Source: UBA2589 sp038120095 (GTDB taxonomy: Bacteria; Gemmatimonadota; Gemmatimonadetes; Longimicrobiales; Gaopeijiaceae). Taken from it: 64,000 nucleotides of DNA. A program made the translations under genes and the position numbers. A model generated the notes under the pieces. It ran no database searches, had not been told where the DNA came from, and saw only the letters and a program-made list of their open reading frames with translations. The stretch is from assembly GCA_038120095.1 (NCBI GenBank), contig JAYOKZ010000009.1, positions 1 to 64,000 of the forward strand. The letters run 5' to 3'. Shown piece by piece: positions 33,906 through 42,585 of the stretch (within the stretch, counting starts at the first letter, position 1; every line of letters begins with the position of its first letter).

Positions 33906-34948
33906 GTCGTCTCCTCTGCTGTCGGGGTGCCCGTGGCTCCGAAGAGCGGCAGTCCCGCGGTCTCGGGTTCGTCATCGTTCGAATCCGTTGGCGGCGCAAT
34001 CCCCACGCCGGGTGACTCGGACGTCTCGGTTCTCACTCCACCGAGCGAAGCGGCATCGTCGATGGACCCTCTGACCTCCGCCGAGCTTGTCCCGACATCA
34101 CCGCTCCGGACCGTAGACCCCTCACCTCCCGAGGTTCGACCTCGAATGAGATCGAGTCCCAGGATGCGCTCGTTCGTGAGGAGTTTGTGAACCTCACTCT
34201 CGCGGGAGAGCGCAGTCCCGACACCCCGAAGTCCCCACCTGTGCCACGCCCGCCGCAGAATCGCCAGACGCTCACCCAGCGTGAAAATCTCCGCAAAATC
34301 CGCAAAGGGTTTTACTGCCTCGGGCCTGAAGGCTGTCTCTTCATCCGACCAGTCCTCAACATGGACGTCCTCGACGCCGACCTCCCGGAGCAGCCTCCTC
34401 CACTCCACGACCATCATGGGTCGGGCGCCAAGATGGTCGGACAGCACGGCGCGCCGCGCCTGGTCCACCGGCGCTTTCCAGACCAGTTGAACGAGCACGA
34501 CGAAGCCACCGGGCTTCGTGACCCGAACCAGTTCTCGAACGGCGTCTTCGGGCTCACAGTGATTGGCAAGCGCGATTTCTCCGATGGCTACATCGAAGAC
34601 GCCGTCTCGATACGGCAGGCGATCCGAGCGACCCGATTGAAACTGAAGCCGATCTCCAGCTCCGAGTTCGCGACTCCATGATTCGGCCTCCTCTACCATG
34701 GAGGGGTCGATCTCGACCCCCGACGCGGTGACGCCGAATTCTGTCGCGAAGTACTCGAGAGGCACTCCCTTACCCGCCGCCACATCAAGCACTTCGAGTC
34801 CGGGACGCATCTCGGTCAGAAGCGCGATCTGTCGATACAACTCTTCGCCACCCGGCGGAAAAAGTCGCCGCGGACTGAGTCGGACCAGATCCAGCATGGA
34901 AGGGACGGCCGAAGCGAACGGAGCGTCCCCGGTCTCGGTCGGGTGCAT
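33902..34948 (-). CDS. SAM-dependent methyltransferase (class I)
   Basis: 348 residues from the ATG at 34948; an upstream in-frame start at 34984 is possible. The Rossmann core has motif I LEVLDVAAGKGVPLEYF (about residue 50), motif II GVEIDPSMVEEA, and FDVAIGEIALANHCEPEDAV followed by VRVTKPGGFVVLVQLVWK, as in UbiE/COQ5-like enzymes. The C-terminal ~60 residues are polar and Ser/Thr/Glu-rich, probably disordered. It lies between a deacetylase-like gene and an M24 peptidase. The acceptor substrate is unknown. Confidence 0.82.
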   Translation of the reverse strand: MHPTETGDAPFASAVPSMLDLVRLSPRRLFPPGGEELYRQIALLTEMRPGLEVLDVAAGKGVPLEYFATEFGVTASGVEIDPSMVEEAESWSRELGAGDRLQFQSGRSDRLPYRDGVFDVAIGEIALANHCEPEDAVRELVRVTKPGGFVVLVQLVWKAPVDQARRAVLSDHLGARPMMVVEWRRLLREVGVEDVHVEDWSDEETAFRPEAVKPFADFAEIFTLGERLAILRRAWHRWGLRGVGTALSRESEVHKLLTNERILGLDLIRGRTSGGEGSTVRSGDVGTSSAEVRGSIDDAASLGGVRTETSESPGVGIAPPTDSNDDEPETAGLPLFGATGTPTAEETT

Positions 34949-34992
34949 GGCAATGAAAGGTAGGAGCCCTGAGGCCGAGGGCAACGCGCAGC

Positions 34993-35973
34993 TCAGCCGC
35001 CCGGCTCTTCCAGCCCGGCAAGAGCCCGAACCACGGCCACCGTCCCCTCTCCGAGCCGCCGGGGAGCATACCCCCCCTCCAGCATCGCCACGACGCGCCC
35101 GTCACACCGCGCCGCAGGGCCCTCCAGCACGCGGCGAGTCATCCAGTACAGATCCTCCGGCTCCAGCAGGAGGCCACCGAGCGGATCCCCGGCCATGCAA
35201 TCAAAGCCGGCCGAGATGAGCACGAAGTCCGGGGCAAAACATTCGGAGACCAACGTCAGCGCCTCATCGAACGCTCGCCGGTAGGTGTCCCGGCTCGTCC
35301 CGAGCGCCAGGGGAACGTTGAGTGTTCGGCCTTCCCCGTCACCGATCCCGGTTTCCGATGCGCCTCCAGTCCCGGGGTAGTGCGGGGCCTGATGCAGCGA
35401 GAGGAAGAACACACTTCCGTCGTCGTAGAAGGCGTCGTGCGTGCCATTACCGTGGTGAACATCCCAGTCCACAATGAGCACGCGATCGGCTCGACCGTTC
35501 GCCTGCAGCCAGCGGGCGGCGACCGCAACGTTGTTGAACAGGCAGAAGCCCATCGCTCGGTCCGGCGTCGCATGATGTCCCGGCGGGCGCGTCGCAACGA
35601 ACGCATTGGAAATCACGCTGTCAGAAACGGCCTTTACAGCTTCGATCGACGTCCCCGCACTCCCCAACGCCGCGTCCCACGAAGCAGACGAGACACGCGT
35701 ATCCGAGTCGATCGACTCGATCCCCTGCGATACCTCTGCTCTCTCACAGGCCGACCGAACCACCTCGATGTGGGCTGCCGAGTGGACCCGCTCCAGGTCA
35801 TCACGCGATGCCTCTCCATGCGCCATCTGCTCGACGTGACCGTGCAACGTCAGCAGATCCTTTCCCACCGTGGAGGCAAGGGCACGAAGGCGACCCTGAT
35901 GCTCAGGGTGCCCCCAACCAGTGTCATGCAGGGGGGATGACGGATGCAGGTAGAAGCCGGTCGAGGCGCTCAT
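34993..35973 (-). CDS. Histone-deacetylase-family (AcuC-like) amidohydrolase
   Basis: 326 residues with the arginase/deacetylase fold. Signature elements include HPEHQGRLRAL (N-terminal), PPGHHATPDRAMGFCLFNN with the catalytic His-His pair, WDVHHGNGTHDAFYDD with zinc ligands Asp and His, and FVLISAGFDCMAGDPLGG with the third zinc Asp. The active-site tyrosine region is near the C-terminus (MLEGGYAP). Bacterial members remove acetyl or related acyl groups from proteins, acetoin precursors or polyamines; the substrate is open. It sits 57 bp behind carB and 8 bp before the methyltransferase gene, so it is probably in the same transcript. Confidence 0.88.
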   Translation of the reverse strand: MSASTGFYLHPSSPLHDTGWGHPEHQGRLRALASTVGKDLLTLHGHVEQMAHGEASRDDLERVHSAAHIEVVRSACERAEVSQGIESIDSDTRVSSASWDAALGSAGTSIEAVKAVSDSVISNAFVATRPPGHHATPDRAMGFCLFNNVAVAARWLQANGRADRVLIVDWDVHHGNGTHDAFYDDGSVFFLSLHQAPHYPGTGGASETGIGDGEGRTLNVPLALGTSRDTYRRAFDEALTLVSECFAPDFVLISAGFDCMAGDPLGGLLLEPEDLYWMTRRVLEGPAARCDGRVVAMLEGGYAPRRLGEGTVAVVRALAGLEEPGG

Positions 35974-36030
35974 GGCGAGGAGTTCATGAGGGATCCAGCG
36001 GCCCGGCTCACCGGCGCGGAGGCCCTGCCG

Positions 36031-39000
36031 TCAAGCCGGGGTACCTGTGACGTGCAGCGTCTCGATCCGCTCCTGCAGCGACCGAACCTCCCGTTGAGCC
36101 GCACGCAGCGCAATCAGCGCATCAACGGCGGCCGACGTCGCCGACATCGTCGTAAGGTACGGAACCCCGTAGGTGATCGCAGCGCGACGCATCGCGTAGT
36201 CGTCGTACTGCGACTGTTTGCCGAGAGGCGTGTTGATGAGCAGCGCAATGTCTCCCGTCACGATATGGTCGACGATATTGGGGCGGCCTTCATTGACCTT
36301 GTACACCATCTCGGCCGGCACGCCCAACTGAGCGAGGTACTGGTGCATCCCACGGGTGGCCATGAGCTCGAATCCGAGGTCACGGAGGCGTCGGAGCATC
36401 GGAGTGACGGTCTCGCGATCCCGCTCGTTCACCGTCACGATAACCCGGCCCGACTCCGGCAAGACGTTACCAGCCGAGACCTGAGCCTTCGCGAACGCCA
36501 TCCCGTAGGAGTCGTCGAAGCCCATCACCTCGCCGGTCGAGCGCATTTCAGGTCCAAGAAGGACATCGACGTCGAAGCGAGTGAAGGGAAAGGCGGCCTC
36601 TTTCACGGCTACGCCGGGGACCGGCGGCTCTTCGGGCACGTCGAGATCCGCGAGACGCTCTCCCGCCATGACCCGAGAAGCGAGGCGAGCAAGAGGCACA
36701 CCCGTGGCCTTGCTGACGAACGGGATGGTTCGAGACGCCCTGGGATTCACTTCGAGGACGTAGACGATGTCGTCCCGAATGGCGTACTGGACGTTCATCA
36801 AGCCGATGACGCCAAGCTCCAGGGCGAACTTGCGCGTCAGCACTCTGATCTCGTCGAGCGCATCGCCGGACAGAAGGTATGGCGGCAGTACACACGCAGA
36901 GTCCCCCGAGTGAACCCCGGCATTCTCGATGTGCTGCATGATGCCGCCGATGACCACATCCGTCCCGTCGCTCAAGCAGTCGACGTCGGCCTCGAATGCG
37001 TCTTCGAGGAACGAGTCGATCAGCACCGGATGGTCCGGTGACGCCTTCACTGCCTCGTCGAAGTACCGCTGCAGCGAGGGTTCGTCATAAATGATCCGCA
37101 TCGCTCGCCCACCGAGCACGTAACTCGGGCGGACCAGTACCGGAAAGCCGATCTCACGGGCCACCGCGAGGGCATCCTCTTCGGACGTCGCGATACCGTT
37201 GTCCGGGGTACGAGCCCCGATCGTACGGCACACCTCATCGAAGCGATCGCGATCCTCGGCTCGGTCGATCGCATCGACAGATGTCCCCAGAACCGGCGTA
37301 CCAAACGCTTCGATGCCCTGCGCCAGCTTCAGCGGCGTCTGCCCCCCAAGCTGGACGATGACTCCCTTCGGTCGTTCGAGATACAGGATCTCGAGAACGT
37401 CCTCGAGGGTCAGCGGCTCGAAATAGAGCTTGTCACTGACATCGAAATCGGTAGAGACCGTCTCGGGGTTCGAGTTGACCATGATCGTCTCGAAGCCGGC
37501 CTCTCGAAGCGCAAGGACAGCCTGGACGCAGCAGTAGTCGAACTCGATGCCCTGACCGATGCGATTCGGACCGCTACCCAGGATCACGACCTTGTCGCGA
37601 TCGGACCGCACCGACTCGGTCTCCGTTTCGTAGGAGGAGTAGAAGTACGGTGTCTGCGCGGGGAACTCACCGGCACAGGTATCTACGACATTGTAGGTCG
37701 GGTGGATGTCCCATCCCCATCTTCGCTCACGGACGGTCTCCTCTTCCTCACCGCGTAACTGGGCGAGCTGGGCGTCGCTGAAGCCTTCCCGCTTCATTGC
37801 ACGAACCAGCTCCGGCGTGACCTGATCCGCAGCGGCGTACCGCTCCTCCCACTCGAGGATCTGAAGAAATTGATCGAGGAACCAGCGATCGATCTTCGTG
37901 GCCTCGAAGACTTCTTCGATGCTCAGGCCAGCCCGAAGCGCCCGCTTGACTTGAAACGGACGATGCGCCGTCGGGCGACGAAGAGACGCGAGCAGGGTGG
38001 CCCGGTCTTCGTCCTGAAGCCCGTCGTCTTTGGGCTCCTCCCCCACGACCCACCCGATCCGCCCCGTCTCCAGCCCGCGGAAACCCTTCTGCCACGCGCT
38101 GCGGAACGTTCGACCGATGGCCATCACCTCCCCCACCGACTTCATCTGCACACCCAGGGTGTCATCGACCTCGGGGAATTTTTCGAACGCGAATCGTGGG
38201 ATCTTCACCACCGTGTAGTCCAGAACCGGCTCGAACGACGCCGGCGTGGTCTTCGTGATGTCGTTCGGGAGTTCCTGAAGGTGATATCCAACGGCGAGCT
38301 TCGCCCCGACCCTAGCAATCGGAAATCCGGTCGCCTTGGACGCGAGTGCCGAAGATCGCGAGACCCGCGGGTTCATCTCGATGACCACCATCTCGCCATC
38401 GTCGGGGTTCACGGCGAACTGAACGTTGCAGCCCCCGGCCTCGACCCCGATCTCACGAATGATGGCGATCGAGGCATCGCGCATTTCCTGATATTCCAGA
38501 TCGCTCAGCGTCTGCGCCGGTGCAACCGTGATCGAATCACCCGTATGGACACCCATCGGATCGATGTTCTCGATCGCACAAATGATGATGACGTTGTCCA
38601 TTCCATCCCGGACCACCTCGAGCTCGTATTCTTTCCAGCCCAGAATCGAGCGGTCGATCAGCACCTCGGTGATCGGCGAGGCGTCGAGGCCCTTTCGAAC
38701 CTGCACCTCGAACTCCTCCCGGTTATATGCGATGCCCCCACCGGTCCCACCCAGGGTGTAGGACGGGCGAACGATCGCCGGGTACTCCGTCCTCTCCACG
38801 ATGGCCAGCGCCTCGTCGAGCGTCTTGGCGAAGCCACCTGTCGGAACCTTCAGACCGATACGCTCCATTGCCTCCGCGAACTGCTCCCGGTCTTCGGCCA
38901 TCTCGATCGAGCGCTCGTTCGCACCGATCAGTTCCACTCCGTGCTTGTCGAGTACACCCGCCCTGTGCAGGTCCATGGCGACATTGAGGGCAGTTTGCCC

Positions 39001-39273
39001 GCCCATCGTCGGCAGAAGCGCATCCGGCTTTTCCTTCTCGATCACCCGTTCGACCCATTCCGCCGTGATCGGCTCGATGTACGTTCGATCGGCGATGTCG
39101 GGATCCGTCATGATCGTGGCGGGATTCGAATTCACCAGAACGACGCGGTAGCCCTCCTCCTTGAGAGCTCGCACTGCCTGGGTACCGGAATAGTCGAATT
39201 CGCACGCCTGACCGATGACGATCGGGCCAGAACCGAGAATGAGAATGGTCTCTAGATCGTCGCGTCGGGGCAC
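36031..39273 (-). CDS. carB: Carbamoyl-phosphate synthase, large subunit
   Basis: 1080 residues, full length. Two homologous ATP-grasp halves: the first begins ILILGSGPIVIGQACEFDYSG and carries GGTGGGIAYN. The second begins VVILGSGPNRIGQGIEFDYCCV and carries SYVLGGRAMRIIYD. The C-terminal allosteric domain (from about 935, SAGNVLPESGRVIVTVNERD) ends the protein. It makes carbamoyl phosphate for arginine and pyrimidines from ammonia delivered by CarA, which is not encoded nearby. The start is GTG at 39273. It is followed by the deacetylase-like gene on the same strand. Confidence 0.97.
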   Translation of the reverse strand: MPRRDDLETILILGSGPIVIGQACEFDYSGTQAVRALKEEGYRVVLVNSNPATIMTDPDIADRTYIEPITAEWVERVIEKEKPDALLPTMGGQTALNVAMDLHRAGVLDKHGVELIGANERSIEMAEDREQFAEAMERIGLKVPTGGFAKTLDEALAIVERTEYPAIVRPSYTLGGTGGGIAYNREEFEVQVRKGLDASPITEVLIDRSILGWKEYELEVVRDGMDNVIIICAIENIDPMGVHTGDSITVAPAQTLSDLEYQEMRDASIAIIREIGVEAGGCNVQFAVNPDDGEMVVIEMNPRVSRSSALASKATGFPIARVGAKLAVGYHLQELPNDITKTTPASFEPVLDYTVVKIPRFAFEKFPEVDDTLGVQMKSVGEVMAIGRTFRSAWQKGFRGLETGRIGWVVGEEPKDDGLQDEDRATLLASLRRPTAHRPFQVKRALRAGLSIEEVFEATKIDRWFLDQFLQILEWEERYAAADQVTPELVRAMKREGFSDAQLAQLRGEEEETVRERRWGWDIHPTYNVVDTCAGEFPAQTPYFYSSYETETESVRSDRDKVVILGSGPNRIGQGIEFDYCCVQAVLALREAGFETIMVNSNPETVSTDFDVSDKLYFEPLTLEDVLEILYLERPKGVIVQLGGQTPLKLAQGIEAFGTPVLGTSVDAIDRAEDRDRFDEVCRTIGARTPDNGIATSEEDALAVAREIGFPVLVRPSYVLGGRAMRIIYDEPSLQRYFDEAVKASPDHPVLIDSFLEDAFEADVDCLSDGTDVVIGGIMQHIENAGVHSGDSACVLPPYLLSGDALDEIRVLTRKFALELGVIGLMNVQYAIRDDIVYVLEVNPRASRTIPFVSKATGVPLARLASRVMAGERLADLDVPEEPPVPGVAVKEAAFPFTRFDVDVLLGPEMRSTGEVMGFDDSYGMAFAKAQVSAGNVLPESGRVIVTVNERDRETVTPMLRRLRDLGFELMATRGMHQYLAQLGVPAEMVYKVNEGRPNIVDHIVTGDIALLINTPLGKQSQYDDYAMRRAAITYGVPYLTTMSATSAAVDALIALRAAQREVRSLQERIETLHVTGTPA

Positions 39274-39312
39274 GAGCCTTCCTGGGGCCGAGGCCGCACT
39301 GCCACGAGAGTC

Positions 39313-39429
39313 CTACGTCTCACTGCTCTTCCCGGACTCCTTTCGGACGGCGGTGAGCAGCACACTGGCGAAGCCACCCCAGACGCCACCCATCACGACG
39401 ATCATCGTGATCCAGGTGCTGTTCGTCAT
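39313..39429 (-). CDS. Tiny membrane protein, MetS-type small subunit of an NSS transporter
   Basis: 38 residues: MTNSTWITMIVVMGGVWGGF followed by ASVLLTAVRKESGKSSET. It has a single membrane helix with the W-G-G motif and a short basic/polar tail. This is the pattern of the MetS/MaAIMP small subunit that works with a sodium-dependent neurotransmitter-symporter-family amino-acid importer. GGAGAGG lies five bases before the ATG, a strong ribosome site. The matching NSS transporter is at 42586-44058 on the same strand, three kilobases away with four genes between, whereas the pair is normally adjacent. It is easily missed because of its size. Confidence 0.7.
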   Translation of the reverse strand: MTNSTWITMIVVMGGVWGGFASVLLTAVRKESGKSSET

Positions 39430-39700
39430 GGGCGCCTCTCCGCTGGGCGGCGGCCGGATGGTCGATTGCTTAAGCGTTCGGCAGGCCGCGCGGCACCCCG
39501 TTTCAGGGGAATGCTCAACGGCCCGCGTAAGGTGGCGCAAGCGAGGTGGGTGAGCAAGCGGAGAGGGGAGGGTCTGGAGACCGAACCCGTCGCCCGCAAT
39601 TCGCCGAATCGAGTCCCCGCGCGAGGAGCACTCGTCGCGGGCCTGCAGCTCCACATCTCACAAGGCGCCCCGCACGGCGCCATGCGAACTCAGGCTCGGG
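39430..39700. other. Intergenic stretch without recognised feature
   Basis: 271 bases of GC-rich sequence between the HD-domain gene and the tiny MetS-type gene. I searched both strands for tRNA T-loops, SAM or glycine aptamers and terminators and found nothing convincing. Only short GC inverted repeats are present. The last ~100 bases should hold the promoter and leader of the MetS-type gene. Confidence 0.5.
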
Positions 39701-40270
39701 TCAGGGCGAGATATCCTCGCTCCGTAAACCGAGTTCCTCTGCGACAACACGCATTCCATCGATAATGTTCTGAATGTGATCAGCCCGATCCAGCCCGATC
39801 AATTCGATGCCACGCTGGACCTCGTCGCGACTCACACCTGCGGCGAACTGCCTGTCCTTGAGCTTCTTGGCCACCGACTTCGGTTTGAGATCGTCGATCC
39901 CCGTAGGCCGCACGAGGCAGGTCGCAAATACCAGTCCCGACAACTCGTCACACGCCACGAGAACCTTGTCGAGATCCGTAGTGGGTGCGACGCCCGTGAA
40001 GTCGGACCGATGCGCCAGAATCGCCTGCAAAATCTCCTCGGGGTAACCAAGCGACCGCAGGTGGTCCACCGCCGTCAAAGGATGGTTTTCCGGGTAACGC
40101 TCCCAGTCGAGGTCATGCAGGAGACCGGCAAGACCCCACAACTCCTCGTCCTCACCCCGCAACCTCGCATAGTGGCGCACGGCCGCTTCGACCGAGTACA
40201 TGTGCTTCCTCAGGCCGTCGTTCTCGACCCACTCCTCGAGCAGGGCGACGGCGTCACTGCGATCCGGCAT
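39701..40270 (-). CDS. HD-domain hydrolase
   Basis: 189 residues. The HD phosphohydrolase motif is GLAGLLHDLDWERYPENHPL near residues 46-66, preceded by a first His in LRKHMYSVEAAVRHYA. Later metal-ligand positions are AHRSDFTG and VLVACDELSGLV. The N-terminus MPDRSDAVALLEEWV gives an ordinary cytoplasmic start. Proteins of this size and pattern are metal-dependent phosphohydrolases of unknown substrate. It is downstream of nth on the same strand with a 96-bp gap. Confidence 0.82.
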   Translation of the reverse strand: MPDRSDAVALLEEWVENDGLRKHMYSVEAAVRHYARLRGEDEELWGLAGLLHDLDWERYPENHPLTAVDHLRSLGYPEEILQAILAHRSDFTGVAPTTDLDKVLVACDELSGLVFATCLVRPTGIDDLKPKSVAKKLKDRQFAAGVSRDEVQRGIELIGLDRADHIQNIIDGMRVVAEELGLRSEDISP

Positions 40271-40366
40271 CAGGAATCTCGTTGGGGGTTCGCTACGTTG
40301 CGCGAAGCTGGGGTCGAGGGGTCACCCGGTCAATGTGTCTCCCGACCGGTCTCGGAGCATACCGGA

Positions 40367-41017
40367 TCACTGTGGGTGCGTTGGTGTGTGGTGGGCGCCC
40401 ACGCCGGCGGCGCCTGGGGGTTTGGGCGGGGCCCCGCCGCCCCGACCATGCCAGATCAGGAGGTGAGCCAGAAGGGTCCATCGCTCGGGCGGAAAGATTT
40501 TCATCAGGTCCTGCTCAATCTTCTCGGGCGTCTTCTCCCGAGTGAACCGCAACAACGTCGACAGCCTTCGGATATGCGTATCGACAACGACCCCCTCGTT
40601 GATGTCGAATGCATTCCCGAGCACCACATTCGCGGTCTTCCGCCCCACACCCGGCAAGGCAGAAAGCTCCGCAATCGTTCTCGGGACTATGCCCTGGTGC
40701 TCTCCCATGAGTCCTCGCGCAAACCCGATGATGTTCCTCGCCTTGTTCCGAAAGAACCCCGTGGTTCTCACGAGTTCTTCCACGTCCTCCTGCTGGGCAT
40801 TTGCCAGCGACTCCGCATCCGGATATCGGGCGAAGAGGGCGGGCGTCACCATATTCACTCGTACGTCCGTCGTCTGCGCGGAGAGAATGGTCGCCACAGC
40901 CAGCTCGAACGGGTTCCCGTGCTCGAGTTCGCAGTGCGCGTCAGGATACTCTTCCGAGAGTCTCCGAAAGACCTCGCTGGCGCGCTCGACTCGAGCTTTC
41001 TTCGATTCTCTTGGCAT
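40367..41017 (-). CDS. nth: Endonuclease III lacking the iron-sulfur cluster cysteines
   Basis: 216 residues. The HhH-GPD glycosylase core is intact: LSAQTTDVRVN near 46, the helix-hairpin-helix LPGVGRKTANVVLGNAF with catalytic Lys127, and the catalytic Asp146 in GVVVDTHIRRLS. The enzyme removes oxidised pyrimidines and nicks the strand. In normal Nth the C-terminus after WHGR carries four cysteines (C-x6-C-x2-C-x5-C) for a [4Fe-4S] cluster. Here residues 192-216 are GGGAPPKPPGAAGVG then HHTPTHPQ, with no Cys; no cysteine codon appears in the other two frames either. The ATG at 41017 gives the usual family start. Confidence 0.88.
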   Translation of the reverse strand: MPRESKKARVERASEVFRRLSEEYPDAHCELEHGNPFELAVATILSAQTTDVRVNMVTPALFARYPDAESLANAQQEDVEELVRTTGFFRNKARNIIGFARGLMGEHQGIVPRTIAELSALPGVGRKTANVVLGNAFDINEGVVVDTHIRRLSTLLRFTREKTPEKIEQDLMKIFPPERWTLLAHLLIWHGRGGGAPPKPPGAAGVGAHHTPTHPQ

Positions 41018-41031
41018 GGCTCTCGACGGGG

Positions 41032-41817
41032 TCAGGCACTCAGGCGAACACGGGAGTACGAGAGAGACGACGGGCGCGGTGCGTCGGAGCCCGTGTGCGG
41101 GTCCATCGCCTGGAGACAGCTTGGCACGCCGGCCACATAGGCGAAGAACCTCGCGAGAAGCTTGAGAAGTTCGCCCGCAGTCGAAACCTGATAGAGGCCG
41201 TCGAGTTCTGCCCCCGGTAACGAGGCGGAGAAATCTCCGGATCCGCCCCTTGTGTCTGTGTCCAACCAAGTCGACGCGTCAGCCAGCGGCGCAGCAGGGA
41301 GAGGAACGACCCCGATTCCGGGTCGATCCGGCCGGACACCGGTGACCACCAGGGTGTGCAGAATCCCACTTGGTGCTGAAGTCCAGAAGATCCCGTCGAT
41401 GGACGCCGGCGCTTCTCCACTCCCGACCTCCGACGCCCAGAAGAGGTGCTGCGGAAGTTGAACGTAGCCCGACGTTGCGGGCGGCTCGGGCCGCCCCGGC
41501 GGCACACCCTCGACCAGGTACCTCGCCGCATGAACCGACAGCAGGTACAACGGGCACCCGGCCTTCGTGAAGTGATACGCCTGAAACGCGAGACCACCGA
41601 ATCGGACCAGCGCACCATCCTGGTCGACTGCCCCTTCAAGGCGTCGGATCAGGTGATCGACGGATCCCATGGTGAGGAACGACTCCAGAGTGTCCGGCTG
41701 AGCCCCCCTCCCTTCCGCCTCCTCACCGACAGCCGACACGAAATCCCGAGCTTCGCCTGCCGACTCGAACAGGAATTCCCACGGCGTCGCACGCGCGTAG
41801 CTGTCATGAAGGGCCAT
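41032..41817 (-). CDS. Conserved-looking hypothetical protein
   Basis: 261 residues with no signal peptide or membrane helix. The N-terminal part is helical (HDSYARATPWEFLFESAGEA, ESFLTMGSVDHLIRRLEGAV). The middle has an aromatic region YHFTKAGCPLYLLSVHAARYLVEG and SGYVQLPQHLFWAS, then GIFWTSAPSGILHTLVVTGV. It lies 8 bp after the zincin-like gene and 14 bp before nth, so the three are probably co-transcribed. The even spread of conserved-looking aromatic and Gly residues suggests an enzyme or binding protein, but I do not recognise the family. Confidence 0.65.
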   Translation of the reverse strand: MALHDSYARATPWEFLFESAGEARDFVSAVGEEAEGRGAQPDTLESFLTMGSVDHLIRRLEGAVDQDGALVRFGGLAFQAYHFTKAGCPLYLLSVHAARYLVEGVPPGRPEPPATSGYVQLPQHLFWASEVGSGEAPASIDGIFWTSAPSGILHTLVVTGVRPDRPGIGVVPLPAAPLADASTWLDTDTRGGSGDFSASLPGAELDGLYQVSTAGELLKLLARFFAYVAGVPSCLQAMDPHTGSDAPRPSSLSYSRVRLSA

Positions 41818-41825
41818 GTGGTCCG

Positions 41826-42557
41826 CTACCCCGCGCTCGTCAGCGGTTCCGCCCGGGCCTCGGACTCGAGGACCTCGACCCGCCGCATTCCGGTCATGTG
41901 GGCAACCGTACGAAGCCATGATCTTCGGCGGAGCAGGACGAGTTCGAACGTGCCCTCGACGTGCACGCCGGCGACGGCCACGAAGTGGACGTCGCCCAGT
42001 TCTCTCGGCCGCGGAATCCCATACGAACGGTCTTGCCATTCGAACGCGATGACCGACGCCGCTGCAAAGTCGTCCGAATCCCAGACCTGTTCGAGGTACC
42101 ACGCATCGTCGACCCGAAACAATCCGCTGCCGAGGGCCTCGGAGTACTGGTAATACCACGGGTCAAACTCCCGACCCTCGAAGCGACGAAAGGACTCATC
42201 CGCAGCGCGATCGACGTCCTCGAGGGCGTCGTCTCCCGCCAGGGACTCGAGGTGGTGCCTCAGCTCATGCGTCAGCGTCTCCCAGATCTCCCGGTCCCAG
42301 TCGAAGTTCCGGTTCCTGGCGGCCAGCGCCCGAAACGACCCCCAGTAAAGAGCGATGACGGATCGCGTCGTATCGGCGCTACCGAAGTCCGACGCGTGCT
42401 CCTCCGTAAGGCACTCCCCGAGGGTATAGACCTCCGAGTACTCCGGGTGCTGTGGGGCGTCGGGACGAACCGTGAGGCCATCCACTCCTTCCTTGAAGCG
42501 GATGGGGATCTCGTCCCACGCGTTGCGGGCCTGTCGCTCGAACTGTTCGAACGTCAC
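41826..42557 (-). CDS. Zincin-like metallopeptidase-family protein
   Basis: 243 residues. The HExxH zinc motif is present as LTHELRHHLESLAGDD (about residue 96), preceded by a helical N-terminal domain (FEQFERQARNAWDEIPIRFKEG). The layout matches the DUF1025-like group of small cytosolic zincins with an acidic C-terminal half. The start is GTG at 42557, 28 bp after the NSS transporter stop. The third metal ligand is not obvious to me, so activity is uncertain. It is co-oriented and closely spaced with the next gene. Confidence 0.72.
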   Translation of the reverse strand: MTFEQFERQARNAWDEIPIRFKEGVDGLTVRPDAPQHPEYSEVYTLGECLTEEHASDFGSADTTRSVIALYWGSFRALAARNRNFDWDREIWETLTHELRHHLESLAGDDALEDVDRAADESFRRFEGREFDPWYYQYSEALGSGLFRVDDAWYLEQVWDSDDFAAASVIAFEWQDRSYGIPRPRELGDVHFVAVAGVHVEGTFELVLLRRRSWLRTVAHMTGMRRVEVLESEARAEPLTSAG

Positions 42558-42585
42558 CGAACGAACGGGGCCATCTGGATCGCGG

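Noticed and set aside
37870..39255. 461-codon open frame antisense to carB
   Set aside because: It is the mirror of a conserved carB reading frame and has no domain pattern.
39430..39700. Possible tRNA, RNase P RNA or riboswitch in the gap before the MetS-type gene
   Set aside because: No cloverleaf, T-loop with pairing stem, or known aptamer core could be built on either strand.
41032..42159. Longer N-terminus for the unknown gene at 41032
   Set aside because: The extra residues are Arg-rich and overlap the zincin-like gene; the ATG at 41817 fits the 8-bp gap.
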